This document shows, piece by piece, positions 6,834 through 14,980 of a stretch of DNA of 17,726 bases. The position numbers and the translations under genes are program-made. How positions within the stretch are numbered: position 1 is the stretch's first letter; every line of letters begins with the position of its first letter. The DNA is taken from contig JAEYOP010000003.1 of the NCBI GenBank assembly GCA_023411575.1, positions 1 to 17,726 of the forward strand, given 5' to 3'. This DNA is from Bacillota bacterium. Its GTDB lineage: Bacteria > Bacillota > Clostridia > Acetivibrionales > DTU013. The notes under the pieces were generated by a model. It worked only from the letters and a program-made list of their open reading frames with translations, searched no databases and was not told the DNA's origin.

Positions 6834-7874
6834 CTAAACTGATTTGTCCCGTATAACCGACAGGATAATCCCCGGAATCTCCTCCAGAGGAGCCTGCCTC
6901 ACCACTGCCGCTATGTCGTAGGCCACCTTCGGCATCCCGTATACGATGCTGGACTGCTCGTCCTGCCCGATCGTATAGGCGCCTTTTTTCTTCATGTTCA
7001 GAAGCCCTCTTGCCCCATCGTAGCCCATTCCCGTAAGGATCACGCCCAAAGCGGAAAGGCCTTCCAGCTCGCAGATGGAATTAAACAGCACGTCCACCGA
7101 AGGACAATGCCCATTGACCCGCTCCCCTTTTTTGCATTCCACGTAATATCCGGCGTTTCCCCTTTTCACTTTCATATGAAAGTCTCCCGGCGCGACGAGT
7201 ACCCTCCCCGGCACTATCATATCGCCGTTCCGGGCCTCCCGGACCTCCATCCGGCAGGAATTGTTCAGCCTTTCCGCATACATCCCTGTAAATACGGGAG
7301 GCATATGCTGCACCACCACAATGCCGGGCATATCCCGCGGAAACGCTTTGATGACTTCGTAAATGGCTTCCGTTCCGCCCGTAGACGCCCCAATTGCAAT
7401 TATATCACATGCGCTCCCCGGCAAGGCCTCGTTTTTTGCATCTTTTACAAGGACGGAGCTCTTGCTCCTGCCAACCTTCGCGGTGGAAGCAATTTTGATC
7501 TTTACGATCAGCTCGTTTATAAAGCCTTCCACCCCGCCCGGCCTCGCTTCGTTGGGTTTTGTTACAAAATCCACGGCGCCGGCGTTCAAGGCGTCGAACA
7601 CATTGCTGCTGACGGAGCTGACCACCACCACAGGCAGCGGATATTGCGGCATCAGCCGCTTCAAAAATTCAATTCCGCTCATTTTCGGCATTTCCACGTC
7701 CAGGGTTAAAACATCCGGTTCGTGCCGCAGGATCATATCCCGCGCCATGAACGGGTCCGCCGCCGTCCCTACGACCTCGATCCCCGGGTCCCGTTCAATC
7801 CCCTTTGCAAGCATTTCGCGAAACAGCAGGGAATCATCTATCACCAAAACGCGGATTTTTTGTTTCAAGGCCAA
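6834..7874 (-). CDS. cheB: CheB, receptor glutamate methylesterase/deamidase
   Basis: A 346-aa two-domain CheB that removes methyl groups from receptor glutamates for adaptation. Residues 5-125 form a receiver with Asp59 (LTLDVEMPKMSG); after a short linker the methylesterase domain carries the catalytic triad Ser164 (IGASTGGTEA), His190 (VVQHMPP) and Asp286 (GMGYDGARG). The length is normal. The start is TTG at 7874: GGGGGG lies 8 bases upstream and the next codons (ALKQKIRVLVIDDS) lead straight into beta-1, while no in-frame ATG occurs before the conserved domain. It directly follows cheR after 26 bases, the standard adaptation pair. Phosphorylation by the operon's CheA should activate it. 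Confidence 0.95.
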   Translation of the reverse strand: MALKQKIRVLVIDDSLLFREMLAKGIERDPGIEVVGTAADPFMARDMILRHEPDVLTLDVEMPKMSGIEFLKRLMPQYPLPVVVVSSVSSNVFDALNAGAVDFVTKPNEARPGGVEGFINELIVKIKIASTAKVGRSKSSVLVKDAKNEALPGSACDIIAIGASTGGTEAIYEVIKAFPRDMPGIVVVQHMPPVFTGMYAERLNNSCRMEVREARNGDMIVPGRVLVAPGDFHMKVKRGNAGYYVECKKGERVNGHCPSVDVLFNSICELEGLSALGVILTGMGYDGARGLLNMKKKGAYTIGQDEQSSIVYGMPKVAYDIAAVVRQAPLEEIPGIILSVIRDKSV

Positions 7875-7900
7875 TCAAGTATCCCCCCTTGATAAATTCC

Positions 7901-8713
7901 CTACATTTTTCTGTATATCGCCGGCTTGACATAGCTGTATCCCGTGTCCTCCCGGCCTATGGATTCCGAGTGGCCGATGAACAGATACCCGCCCGGCTCC
8001 GTATATTCAAAGAACCTTTTGACCAGTTCTCTTTTCGTCTCATTATCAAAATAAATCATCACATTCCTGCAGAAGATGATATGGAACTTCTTTTTAAACG
8101 GGAATATCTCCTGCATGAGGTTAAACAGCCGGAAGATCACCTCGTTTTTTATTCTTTCCAAAATTTCGTACTCTCCATCGTCAAGCTTCCGGAAATACCT
8201 GGTTTTCCAGTGTTTCGGGAGCGGCTCCGCCGACTCGGCCGAATAAACCGCTTCCTTGGCTTTGTCCAGCACCTTGGAGGAGATATCCGTCGCCAGTATT
8301 TTCGAATCCCACAGCACTTTCTCCGGCCCGAAATAGTCCTGGAGCAGCATGGCGATGGTATAGGGCTCCTCCCCGGAGGAACAGCCCGCGCTCCAGATCC
8401 GCAGGTCCTTGTCCCTGGAGGCCTTTGTTATTTCGGGAAGCGCCTTGTCCCGGAGATATTCGAAATGGCTCTCTTCCCGCAGGAAAAAGGTGTGGTTCGT
8501 GGTCAGCCGGTTGACCAGATTGGACAGCCCCGAATGGAAATCGTCCGCCAGGAGATTCTCGAAATACTCGCCGAATTCCGAATAGCCCTGCTCCTGGATG
8601 TAGTTCCCCAGCCTTCCTTCAATCAGCTTCTTTTTGTGCTCCAGGTTAATCCCGAAGTTGCTTTTGAGATAGCCCACCAGTTCTTTAAATTCGCTCTCCC
8701 GTATCTGAATCAT
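7901..8713 (-). CDS. cheR: CheR, chemoreceptor methyltransferase
   Basis: A 270-aa SAM-dependent methyltransferase that methylates receptor glutamates. The N-terminal helical domain (1-70) precedes TTNHTFFLRE (71-80), the conserved CheR receptor-facing motif. The SAM-binding motif is SAGCSSGEEPY (108-118), followed by ATDIS (141-145) and HIIFCRNVMIYF (211-222). The length matches classical CheR and there is no TPR or other extension. ATG at 8713 has GGAAGGA about 6 bases upstream. The MCP gene ends about 200 bases before; that gap holds a large hairpin structure. The MCP has no C-terminal CheR-tethering pentapeptide, so methylation must be by direct docking. Confidence 0.95.
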   Translation of the reverse strand: MIQIRESEFKELVGYLKSNFGINLEHKKKLIEGRLGNYIQEQGYSEFGEYFENLLADDFHSGLSNLVNRLTTNHTFFLREESHFEYLRDKALPEITKASRDKDLRIWSAGCSSGEEPYTIAMLLQDYFGPEKVLWDSKILATDISSKVLDKAKEAVYSAESAEPLPKHWKTRYFRKLDDGEYEILERIKNEVIFRLFNLMQEIFPFKKKFHIIFCRNVMIYFDNETKRELVKRFFEYTEPGGYLFIGHSESIGREDTGYSYVKPAIYRKM

Positions 8714-8760
8714 GCAATCCTTCCATTTCTCAGTTTTTCACTTGTTCCTATAACAGAACG

Positions 8761-8848
8761 GATAACTTGCCGCATAAGGCGCAATGAAATAATTCGTTAT
8801 TATTTCATTGCGCCTAAAAGAGCCGATGTCTTCAAGCAGCAAGTTATC
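8761..8848. repeat. Nested palindrome between the MCP gene and cheR
   Basis: Outer arms GATAACTTGC (8761-8770) and GCAAGTTATC (8839-8848) are perfect inverted repeats. Inside them sits a perfect 16-bp stem, AGGCGCAATGAAATAA (8777-8792) against its complement at 8800-8815, with a 7-base loop. There is no U-tract on either strand, so it is not a simple terminator. In the operon transcript it would form a strong hairpin that may lower or stabilise the messages on either side. It resembles the element at 17649-17710, with a shared AAGGCGCAAT. Confidence 0.85.
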
Positions 8849-8914
8849 TGTCAAAGTCTGCTATGGAAATACCCTTTCAAGGGAGTCCGCTTTTGGAGGA
8901 ATCCGCCGGTAAAA

Positions 8915-11440
8915 TCAATATTTGCCGAACTCGGCGTCGCTTAACGCGATCCTGGCGTTTTTGCGGATTCCGGCGTCCTTTTTGGCGTTTCTATTCTCGG
9001 GCGTCTGCCTTTTGGCAGCCCCTCCGTCGGACAGCAGCCTTTTCATCCCGGATTCCAGATGGCTTTTCATGGACTGGCCCTCTCCCCCTTTCAGCTTGAA
9101 CCGGCCGATCATCTCCTTCAGGAGGTCCGCCTGGCTGGAAAGCTCCTCGCTGGCGGCAGCACTCTCTTCTGCCGTAGCGGAATTGGTCTGTACCACCATG
9201 GACACCTGCTCCACGCCCTGGTTGACCTGCGCGATTCCGGTCGCCTGCTCGTTGGACGCGGTCGCTATGGTGCCTACCAGATTGGCCGCCTTTGCAACGT
9301 CAACGACGATCTTGTCCAGTGCAACCGCGGTTTCATTTGCAATCTTGGTCCCGGTTTCCACCTTCTTGATGGAACCTTCGATCAGTCCCGTGGTTTCCTT
9401 GGCGGCGCTGGCGCTTCTGGCCGCAAGGTTCCGGACTTCTTCCGCCACCACCGCGAAACCCTTCCCGTGCTGTCCGGCCCTGGCCGCCTCAACGGCCGCA
9501 TTCAAAGCCAGGATATTGGTCTGGAAGGCAATTTCGTCAATGACCTTGATGATCTTGGAGATGTTTGCCGAGGATATGTTGATTTCCTCCATGGCCTTGA
9601 GCATGTCCTTCATCTGGTCGTTTCCTGCCGTCGCGTTGTTCTTCGCCGTAAGGGCCAGCTCGTTGGCCTCATTGGCGCTCACCGCGTTCTGCTTGGTCTG
9701 GGCGGCGATCTCGGTAATGGACGCGGTCAGCTGTTCAATGGAGCTGGCCTGCTCCGTAGCCCCCTGGGACAGGGCCTGGCTTCCGTCGGATACCTGCCTG
9801 GAGCCGGCCGCCACCTGGTCCGCCGCATTATTGATGTCCGAGAGGACCTGGTTGAAGGACTCGATGATCAGGTTGAGGGCCTGCTTGATGGGCGCAAAAT
9901 CGCCTTTGTAATCGCCGGAAATTTCCACCACCATATTGGAATTGGCCATTTCGGTCAGTACGCTTGCGATTTCATCCACATAGGCCGAAAGCGCGTCCAG
10001 CGTCTCGTTCAGAGCGTTCTTGATCTCTGCGTGGTCGCCGTTGTAGTTGCCGGTGACCCTCATCTGGAGGTTTCCGTTGGCCATTTCATTCAACACGGCA
10101 GCCGCTTCCTGCACGGGCTTTATAACCGCATCCAGCGTCTTGTTGACTCCATCGACGATTTTTGCGAAATCCCCGCCGTGCTTGGAGGCGTCCGCCCTGG
10201 TGGAGAGCTTTCCTTCCACCGCCGCTGCGGAAAGCATGTTCGCATCCGCCACAAGCGCGTTCACCGCGTCAATGCAGGTATTCAGGTTATTCTTGATTTC
10301 GTTGAAATCGCCCATGTAGGTATCCGTAATTTTCTTGGGAATATCCCCTTTGCTGATCTGGTTGATATAATCCGCCGTCACATTAATGGGCGCCACAAAT
10401 GCATCGATCAGGCTGTTGATTCCGATAACCAGCTCTTTCCAGCTTCCCAAATAAAGAGTTGCATTCCCTCTTGTATTCAATTTCCCTTCCTGGGTGGCTT
10501 TGATGAGCTTGCCGGTTTCATCCACCAGGGAGCGGATAGTCTCGATCGTATTCTTTAAAGCCGGCGCGATTTCATCCTTGTCATCCCTGGGCGAGATGTT
10601 CAGGCTTACGTCGCCGTCGGAGATTTTCTTCATGGTTCCGATTACCACGTTCTGCAGATCATCGGCAAAGCTGTCCATGGCCTTTGCCATCTGCCCGATT
10701 TCATCCTTCGTGTCCGTTTTAAGGCGAAGGCCCAGATGTCCCATGCTCATTTCCCGGATCATGTGGACGGCCTTCTTCAAAGGTTCGCTGATGCTCTTTG
10801 ATATAAACCAGCCCAGAATGATCGACAGGGCCATCGCTATGAAGATCAGTATTCCCATAATAAGCATCGTGCTGTTTGCCTGCTTTTCGTTCGCTGCCGC
10901 CATCTTTTCCGCATCGGCAACCTTCATGGTAATAATTTTCTCAATCGCCTTCTGCTCCTCTCCCGACGCTTTTCCCACGTCCCCGGTCTCGCTCATCAGG
11001 GCGACTGTCTCTTCATCCTTGTTTTCCTTTGCAAGGTTGATCACCCTGTCCAACTGCGGCCTATACGCGGTTCGGGCAGCCGCGAAGCTTTCAAATGCGG
11101 CTCCCATTTCATCGGAGATAATCGTTTTTTCAAATCCCGCGGACATATCCTCTATTTGCTGCAGGCGTTCCTCAATTTTTGTCAGGTTGTTCTGAATCTC
11201 CGCCGGATCTTCCGCTATGATCATGTCACGCACAAGGACACGCATCTGTTGAAATGCGGTGGAAATGTCGGACATCTGCGAAATCGGAACAGTCATGTTA
11301 TTGTAAAGCTTTGCATCGGACTCATTCAGCATTTTTATATTAAGCATTCCGTACAGGCCCATAGCTCCCGCGATCAAGGCCACGAGGATAAATCCGGTCA
11401 AAAGCTTCGTACTGATTTTCAGATTATTAAACCCTTTCAT
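8915..11440 (-). CDS. Methyl-accepting chemotaxis protein with poly-HAMP array
   Basis: An 841-aa transmembrane chemoreceptor. Layout: membrane segment 12-31, a helical extracytoplasmic sensor about 32-190 (4HB_MCP type), membrane segment 191-213, a run of about seven HAMP-like modules from 214 to about 535, and an MCP signalling domain about 536-783. The hairpin tip region IDEIAFQTNILALNAAVEAA followed by RAGQHGKGFAVVAEEVRNLA (634-673) is canonical and binds CheA and CheW. Usual receptors have one HAMP of about 50 residues; here about 320 residues of repeated helix-turn-helix units with GNL/GDI/GKL turn motifs and MGDF, NGDH, KGDF segments separate membrane and tip. The C-terminal tail (784-841) is basic and lacks an NWETF-like pentapeptide. 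ATG at 11440 is preceded by GGGAGGG and AAGGA. It is cotranscribed with its own CheA and CheW, so it is probably their dedicated receptor. Confidence 0.94.
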   Translation of the reverse strand: MKGFNNLKISTKLLTGFILVALIAGAMGLYGMLNIKMLNESDAKLYNNMTVPISQMSDISTAFQQMRVLVRDMIIAEDPAEIQNNLTKIEERLQQIEDMSAGFEKTIISDEMGAAFESFAAARTAYRPQLDRVINLAKENKDEETVALMSETGDVGKASGEEQKAIEKIITMKVADAEKMAAANEKQANSTMLIMGILIFIAMALSIILGWFISKSISEPLKKAVHMIREMSMGHLGLRLKTDTKDEIGQMAKAMDSFADDLQNVVIGTMKKISDGDVSLNISPRDDKDEIAPALKNTIETIRSLVDETGKLIKATQEGKLNTRGNATLYLGSWKELVIGINSLIDAFVAPINVTADYINQISKGDIPKKITDTYMGDFNEIKNNLNTCIDAVNALVADANMLSAAAVEGKLSTRADASKHGGDFAKIVDGVNKTLDAVIKPVQEAAAVLNEMANGNLQMRVTGNYNGDHAEIKNALNETLDALSAYVDEIASVLTEMANSNMVVEISGDYKGDFAPIKQALNLIIESFNQVLSDINNAADQVAAGSRQVSDGSQALSQGATEQASSIEQLTASITEIAAQTKQNAVSANEANELALTAKNNATAGNDQMKDMLKAMEEINISSANISKIIKVIDEIAFQTNILALNAAVEAARAGQHGKGFAVVAEEVRNLAARSASAAKETTGLIEGSIKKVETGTKIANETAVALDKIVVDVAKAANLVGTIATASNEQATGIAQVNQGVEQVSMVVQTNSATAEESAAASEELSSQADLLKEMIGRFKLKGGEGQSMKSHLESGMKRLLSDGGAAKRQTPENRNAKKDAGIRKNARIALSDAEFGKY

Positions 11441-11514
11441 ATTTCCTTACCCTCCCGCTTCTAATTTGTTGCTCTTTAAACCAAATGGCTCCCGAAACAG
11501 ATAACGTCCCTTGA

Positions 11515-12009
11515 TCAGCCGATTCCTTCCAGCGTTTCCGCTTCATCCTCGGACAGCAGCTTCTCGCACTCCAGCAAAAGCTTAACGTCATTTCCGACCT
11601 TTCCGATTCCCTTGATATACCGGTTATGAAAGCCTGTTTTGATGTCCGGCGGGGGAACGATCCCATCCTCCGGGATGGAAAGCACTTCCGCCACATTGTC
11701 GACGATGAGCCCGACCGATACATTATGAATATCAATGACTATGATGCAGGTCCTGTCGTTGTATTCCAATGCATTTTTCCGGAACTTCAGCCGGACATCA
11801 ATAACCGGAATGATTTTTCCCCTCAGGTTGATGATTCCCTTCACGTAGTCCGGCACCTCCGGCACTTCCGTGATCGGCTGGATACCGATGATCTCCGTTA
11901 CATAACGGATCTCGATCCCGTAAACCTCCTTCCCCAAAGCAAAAGTAAGAAACTTTCCCTTTTGCGTATCTTCCTCCTGCCCCAACAAATCTTCCAGAAT
12001 CTCCGCCAT
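11515..12009 (-). CDS. cheW: CheW coupling protein
   Basis: A 164-aa single-domain CheW that joins the receptor to CheA in the signalling array. The SH3-like double-barrel domain is seen from FLTFALGKEVYGIEIRYVTEII (20-41) through PEVPDYVKGIINLRGKIIPVID (50-71), the hallmark RG motif, to VGLIVDNVAEVLSIP and a GNDVKLLLECEKLL ending. ATG at 12009 has AAGGAGGG 6-7 bases upstream. It lies between cheA (25-base gap) and the receptor gene (74-base gap with no feature seen). The acidic N-terminal 17 residues and acidic C-terminus are unremarkable. Confidence 0.95.
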   Translation of the reverse strand: MAEILEDLLGQEEDTQKGKFLTFALGKEVYGIEIRYVTEIIGIQPITEVPEVPDYVKGIINLRGKIIPVIDVRLKFRKNALEYNDRTCIIVIDIHNVSVGLIVDNVAEVLSIPEDGIVPPPDIKTGFHNRYIKGIGKVGNDVKLLLECEKLLSEDEAETLEGIG

Positions 12010-12034
12010 TTCAATCCCTCCTTTTCACACGTCC

Positions 12035-14107
12035 CTAGTTCGCCAGTATTCCGCCCATATCCAGGATCAGGCTGATGCTTCCATCGCCCAGGATGGTACA
12101 GCCTGCGAGATCCCTGGACTTGCGGATGTAGGATGGTATCGGCTTGACAACCACCTGCTGTTCGCCCAGCAATTCGTCCGCAAACAGGCAAATGGTGCGG
12201 GAATTGTCTTCTACCACCACAATAATTCCTTCTTCCAGTCTGGTTACATCCGTGTGGACATTGAATTTCTTATGAATCCGTGAGACGGAAAAGCACTCTC
12301 CCCGGAGCATCATCAGTTCATTGCCTTCCGAGTCCTCAATGATCTGCCTCGTTTCCGCCCGGAAGGATTCCCGGATCGCCGTTGTGGGAATGATGTATTT
12401 TGATTTCCCGACGGCAACCAGCATCCCGTCAATGATGGCGAGGGTCAGGGGGATTTTGATCGATATGGTGGTTCCTTGACCCGGAACGCTGTCAATGAGA
12501 ACGGTTCCCCCGATCTTTTCGATATTCTCCCTCACCACGTCCATGCCGACACCCCGTCCGGAAAACTCGGAAACCTTGTCCTTCGTGGAGAAACCCGGCA
12601 AAAGGATAAAGGAATAAATCTCCTTGTCCGGATATTCCGTTTCCGGTTTATTCAAAAGACCTTTTTCCTTTGCTTTTTGAAGAATTTTGTTTTTGTTCAG
12701 GCCCCTGCCGTCGTCCTTAACGGTGATCCACACGTCCCCTCCGGCATTTTTGGCCTCCAGCAGGATGGAGCCCTTTTCCGGCTTTCCGTTCTGGAGCCTT
12801 TCCTCCCGGCTCTCCATTCCGTGATCGATCGCATTGCGGATCAGATGCATCAAGGGATCCCCAAGATGGTCAATGATATTTTTATCCACCTCGGTTTCTT
12901 CCCCGGATAATTTGAGCTCTACTTCTCTCCCCAGTTTCCGGTTCATATCCCGTACGATTCTCTGCATTTTGTGAAAAGTGGCCGCGACGGGAATCATCCG
13001 GATGGACATCACTATATCCTGAAGCTCTCCGGTAAGCTTCCTCAGCTGTCTCGCGGCCTTGCTGAAGTTGTCCAGCGCCAATCCGTCCAGGTCGGGGTTT
13101 CTCGTGACCATCGCTTCCGATATGACGATTTCCCCCACCAGGTCCATCAGCGTATCCAGCTTGTTGAGATTCACGCTGATGATATTCTGCTGCTTTACGG
13201 TAGCCTGCTTCGTGTCCGCTTCACTCTCCAGGACTTCATTCGGCGTGCATACCTCTTCCGCTTTAATGGTATAATCCGCTTTTTGGGGATGATTGTTCCG
13301 CCTCTTATCCTCCGGGAAGTCCTCCAGTTCGGAGAATTCCAGCTTTTCAAGGAAGATGGTCTGGTCCAGGAGCTCCCGGACTTCCTGCTCGGACTCAAAA
13401 GAGCTGAGATAAACGGCAAACCCTTTTTCCCTTATGACCTCTATGCTCTGATCGCTTTCGATAATGTCCTGGGGCTCATGATAAAGCTCGACGGCGATCT
13501 CCTTCAAATTGTGGACAATGGTGAAGGCCCGTATGTTTTCCATCTGGCAATCGTCCTGGAAAAATACCCTGGCATAGTACTTCTTCAGGGCTCCCTTGGC
13601 CTTCGTGCTCTGATAGTTGGATATGTAAAACCGGTTGTTTTCGGAGGACTCCTCCGCTTTTTCCTTCTTTTGCTTCGCAGATTTTTCCGTGCCGCCGGTC
13701 AATTGGGCCAGGAAGCTATGAATCGTCTGGATCAGCTCGTCCGCATTCCGGTCCGCGCTTTTGCCGTCCTGTATTTTTGCGATCTCCCCTTTAATGAAAT
13801 CAACGGATTGCAGCACGATATCCGTCAGCCGGGCGCAATCCGGAGTGTATTCCTTTTTGTCCCTGATCTGCGAAAACAAATCCTCAAGACTATGGGCCAG
13901 CTTTGAGATTCCATTAAACATCATCATCGCCGAAGAACCTTTGATGGTATGCATGATGCGGAATATTTCATTGACGCAGCTGCCGCTTAAGGCTTTGTTC
14001 TTCTCCACTTCCAGCAGCATCTCTTCCAGTTGTTCAAGCAATTGAAGCGTTTCGAACACAAACATTTCCAGCATCGGCTCCTGGCTGATGTAGCCGTTGT
14101 TCGCCAT
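12035..14107 (-). CDS. cheA: CheA chemotaxis histidine kinase
   Basis: A 690-aa CheA with the classical five-domain layout: P1 phosphotransfer domain about 8-135 with phosphoacceptor His53 in IMHTIKGSSA; a P2-like response-regulator docking domain about 172-262; P3 dimerisation about 303-372; P4 kinase about 373-555 with N-box HLIRNAIDHG (Asn425), DDGRG (Asp466) and GRGVGMD (517-523); and P5 CheW-like domain about 556-690. The frame is open to an ATG at 14134, but ATG at 14107 is preferred: GGGAGG lies 9 bases before it, while the upstream ATG has no ribosome binding site, and conserved P1 sequence starts only after 14107. It follows the TetR gene by 45 bases and heads the chemosensory set. 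Confidence 0.95.
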   Translation of the reverse strand: MANNGYISQEPMLEMFVFETLQLLEQLEEMLLEVEKNKALSGSCVNEIFRIMHTIKGSSAMMMFNGISKLAHSLEDLFSQIRDKKEYTPDCARLTDIVLQSVDFIKGEIAKIQDGKSADRNADELIQTIHSFLAQLTGGTEKSAKQKKEKAEESSENNRFYISNYQSTKAKGALKKYYARVFFQDDCQMENIRAFTIVHNLKEIAVELYHEPQDIIESDQSIEVIREKGFAVYLSSFESEQEVRELLDQTIFLEKLEFSELEDFPEDKRRNNHPQKADYTIKAEEVCTPNEVLESEADTKQATVKQQNIISVNLNKLDTLMDLVGEIVISEAMVTRNPDLDGLALDNFSKAARQLRKLTGELQDIVMSIRMIPVAATFHKMQRIVRDMNRKLGREVELKLSGEETEVDKNIIDHLGDPLMHLIRNAIDHGMESREERLQNGKPEKGSILLEAKNAGGDVWITVKDDGRGLNKNKILQKAKEKGLLNKPETEYPDKEIYSFILLPGFSTKDKVSEFSGRGVGMDVVRENIEKIGGTVLIDSVPGQGTTISIKIPLTLAIIDGMLVAVGKSKYIIPTTAIRESFRAETRQIIEDSEGNELMMLRGECFSVSRIHKKFNVHTDVTRLEEGIIVVVEDNSRTICLFADELLGEQQVVVKPIPSYIRKSRDLAGCTILGDGSISLILDMGGILAN

Positions 14108-14152
14108 TTCCTTGTTCCTCCCGTCTTTCTTCATTGAGGCCCCGTTTGCGAT

Positions 14153-14737
14153 TCAATGCCAATTTACGATACAATGTTCCAGCATGTCCGATAATTTCTG
14201 CCGTATGCTGTAGCTGCAATTTTCCATTTTCCAGTTGTAGGTCACGGACAGCAATATTCCCAGTATGATCTCCGCCGCGTCGTCGCTGGGGACCGCCGCC
14301 GCAAACTCACCGGACAGCTGTCCCTTGCGGATGATTTCACTTAAGAACCTGCGCCTTTCGAAAATAATACTTTTCATTTTCTCATTGGTGTCCTGATCGT
14401 ACCGGAACATGTCATAGGAGAGCATTATTGTGGAAATCTGAGGATAGCTTTGATAGTAATCCGCATACGTATTTATAAAGTAACGGATTCCATCTATGCA
14501 TTTCATATTCTGTTCGATCACGGTGCTGTAAATATTATGGTCGAAATCAGAAAACCGCTGAAGCATGGTGAGAATGATTTCCTTCTTGCCTGTAAACTGC
14601 TTGTAGATGGCGGTCTCACTAATGTTCTGGCGCCTTGCGATTTCTTTTGTGGTCATTCCCTGCACGCCCGCTTCATCCAGCAGGTCGATTGCGACGATGA
14701 TAATATTGTCTTTTCTTTTTAAAAGGTCGCTGTAAAT
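14153..14737 (-). CDS. TetR-family regulator, probable ATT start, first gene of the operon
   Basis: A 194-aa TetR/AcrR-type repressor if started at ATT 14735-14737. The N-terminal DNA-binding domain reads (I/M)YSDLLKRKDNIIIVAIDL then LDEAGVQGMTTKEIARRQNI and SETAIYKQFTGKKEI, a textbook TetR helix-turn-helix. The first ATG/GTG-type start in this frame is GTG at 14665, which would delete helix 1 and has no ribosome binding site. The ATT has AAGGAG exactly 6 bases upstream (14744-14749), and an in-frame TGA stands just before that. The C-terminal ligand/dimer domain (about 60-194) has no recognised specificity. A near-consensus promoter and dyad lie directly upstream, so autorepression of the whole chemosensory operon is likely. 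A TetR regulator as first gene of a che operon is unusual. Confidence 0.82.
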   Translation of the reverse strand: MYSDLLKRKDNIIIVAIDLLDEAGVQGMTTKEIARRQNISETAIYKQFTGKKEIILTMLQRFSDFDHNIYSTVIEQNMKCIDGIRYFINTYADYYQSYPQISTIMLSYDMFRYDQDTNEKMKSIIFERRRFLSEIIRKGQLSGEFAAAVPSDDAAEIILGILLSVTYNWKMENCSYSIRQKLSDMLEHCIVNWH

Positions 14738-14749
14738 GAGGATCTCCTT
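14735..14749 (-). promoter_or_regulatory. Ribosome binding site and ATT start codon of the TetR gene
   Basis: AAGGAG (plus-strand ctcctt 14744-14749), six bases, then ATT in frame with the complete TetR domain. No ATG, GTG or TTG occurs in frame between the upstream TGA and the middle of the helix-turn-helix region. ATT starts are known from genes such as infC and reduce translation; a base error or ancestral frameshift is the alternative. Confidence 0.55.
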
Positions 14750-14762
14750 CTTTCATTAGGTT

Positions 14763-14779
14763 GGTAAGTGGTACCTACC
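14763..14779. promoter_or_regulatory. Probable TetR operator, imperfect dyad over the operon start point
   Basis: GGTAAGTGGTACCTACC is a 17-base dyad with 6 of 8 pairs complementary about its centre (GGTA against TACC, GT against AC). It lies 4 bases downstream of the -10 box on the minus strand, where a bound repressor would block RNA polymerase. Its AGTGGTAC core recurs at 14880-14887, overlapping the -10 of the divergent AraC gene. Confidence 0.55.
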
Positions 14780-14783
14780 CTAC

Positions 14784-14812
14784 ATTCTATTGGAAACAAT
14801 CCATTTTGTCAA
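14784..14812 (-). promoter_or_regulatory. Sigma-A promoter of the TetR-che operon
   Basis: On the minus strand TTGACA (14807-14812, perfect) and TAGAAT (14784-14789, 5 of 6) are separated by exactly 17 bases. It is the strongest promoter seen in the window. A start near 14777 would give a leader of about 40 bases before the ATT start. Confidence 0.85.
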
Positions 14813-14881
14813 GTATTGGAATCACTTTTTGAAGAATTTTTAGCGATCTGCGTAAGTATTGTAGGATATTGTCAATGGGAG

Positions 14882-14890
14882 TGGTACAAT
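14882..14890 (+). promoter_or_regulatory. Putative extended -10 promoter of the AraC-type gene
   Basis: TGGTACAAT is an extended -10 motif (TG-N-TACAAT) about 90 bases upstream of the AraC start. No good -35 lies at 17 bases; TTGTCA at 14869-14874 could instead serve an AT-rich -10 at 14892-14899. Lack of a -35 would fit an activator-dependent promoter. Confidence 0.4.
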
Positions 14891-14980
14891 ATTTATATAT
14901 TTCCGTGAATATTTGTGCGCTGAAAGCAGGATGTATCTGGTAACAATCTGCTATTCTTGAGATGGAAAGGAGGGAGGGCA

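Noticed and set aside
7805..8944. Long plus-strand open frame across cheR and its upstream gap
   Set aside because: Antisense to cheR, which has all methyltransferase motifs; the product looks like an antisense translation.
8922..10558. Two long plus-strand open frames opposite the receptor gene
   Set aside because: Both are mirror frames of the repeated, alanine- and leucine-rich receptor coding sequence.
14108..14134. Upstream ATG start for CheA
   Set aside because: No ribosome binding site before 14134, while ATG 14107 has GGGAGG at 9 bases and begins conserved P1 sequence.
14674..14756. Small open frame from ATG 14756 overlapping the TetR start
   Set aside because: It has no ribosome binding site, ends after 27 codons and overlaps the TetR frame; kept only as a possible frameshift alternative to the ATT start.
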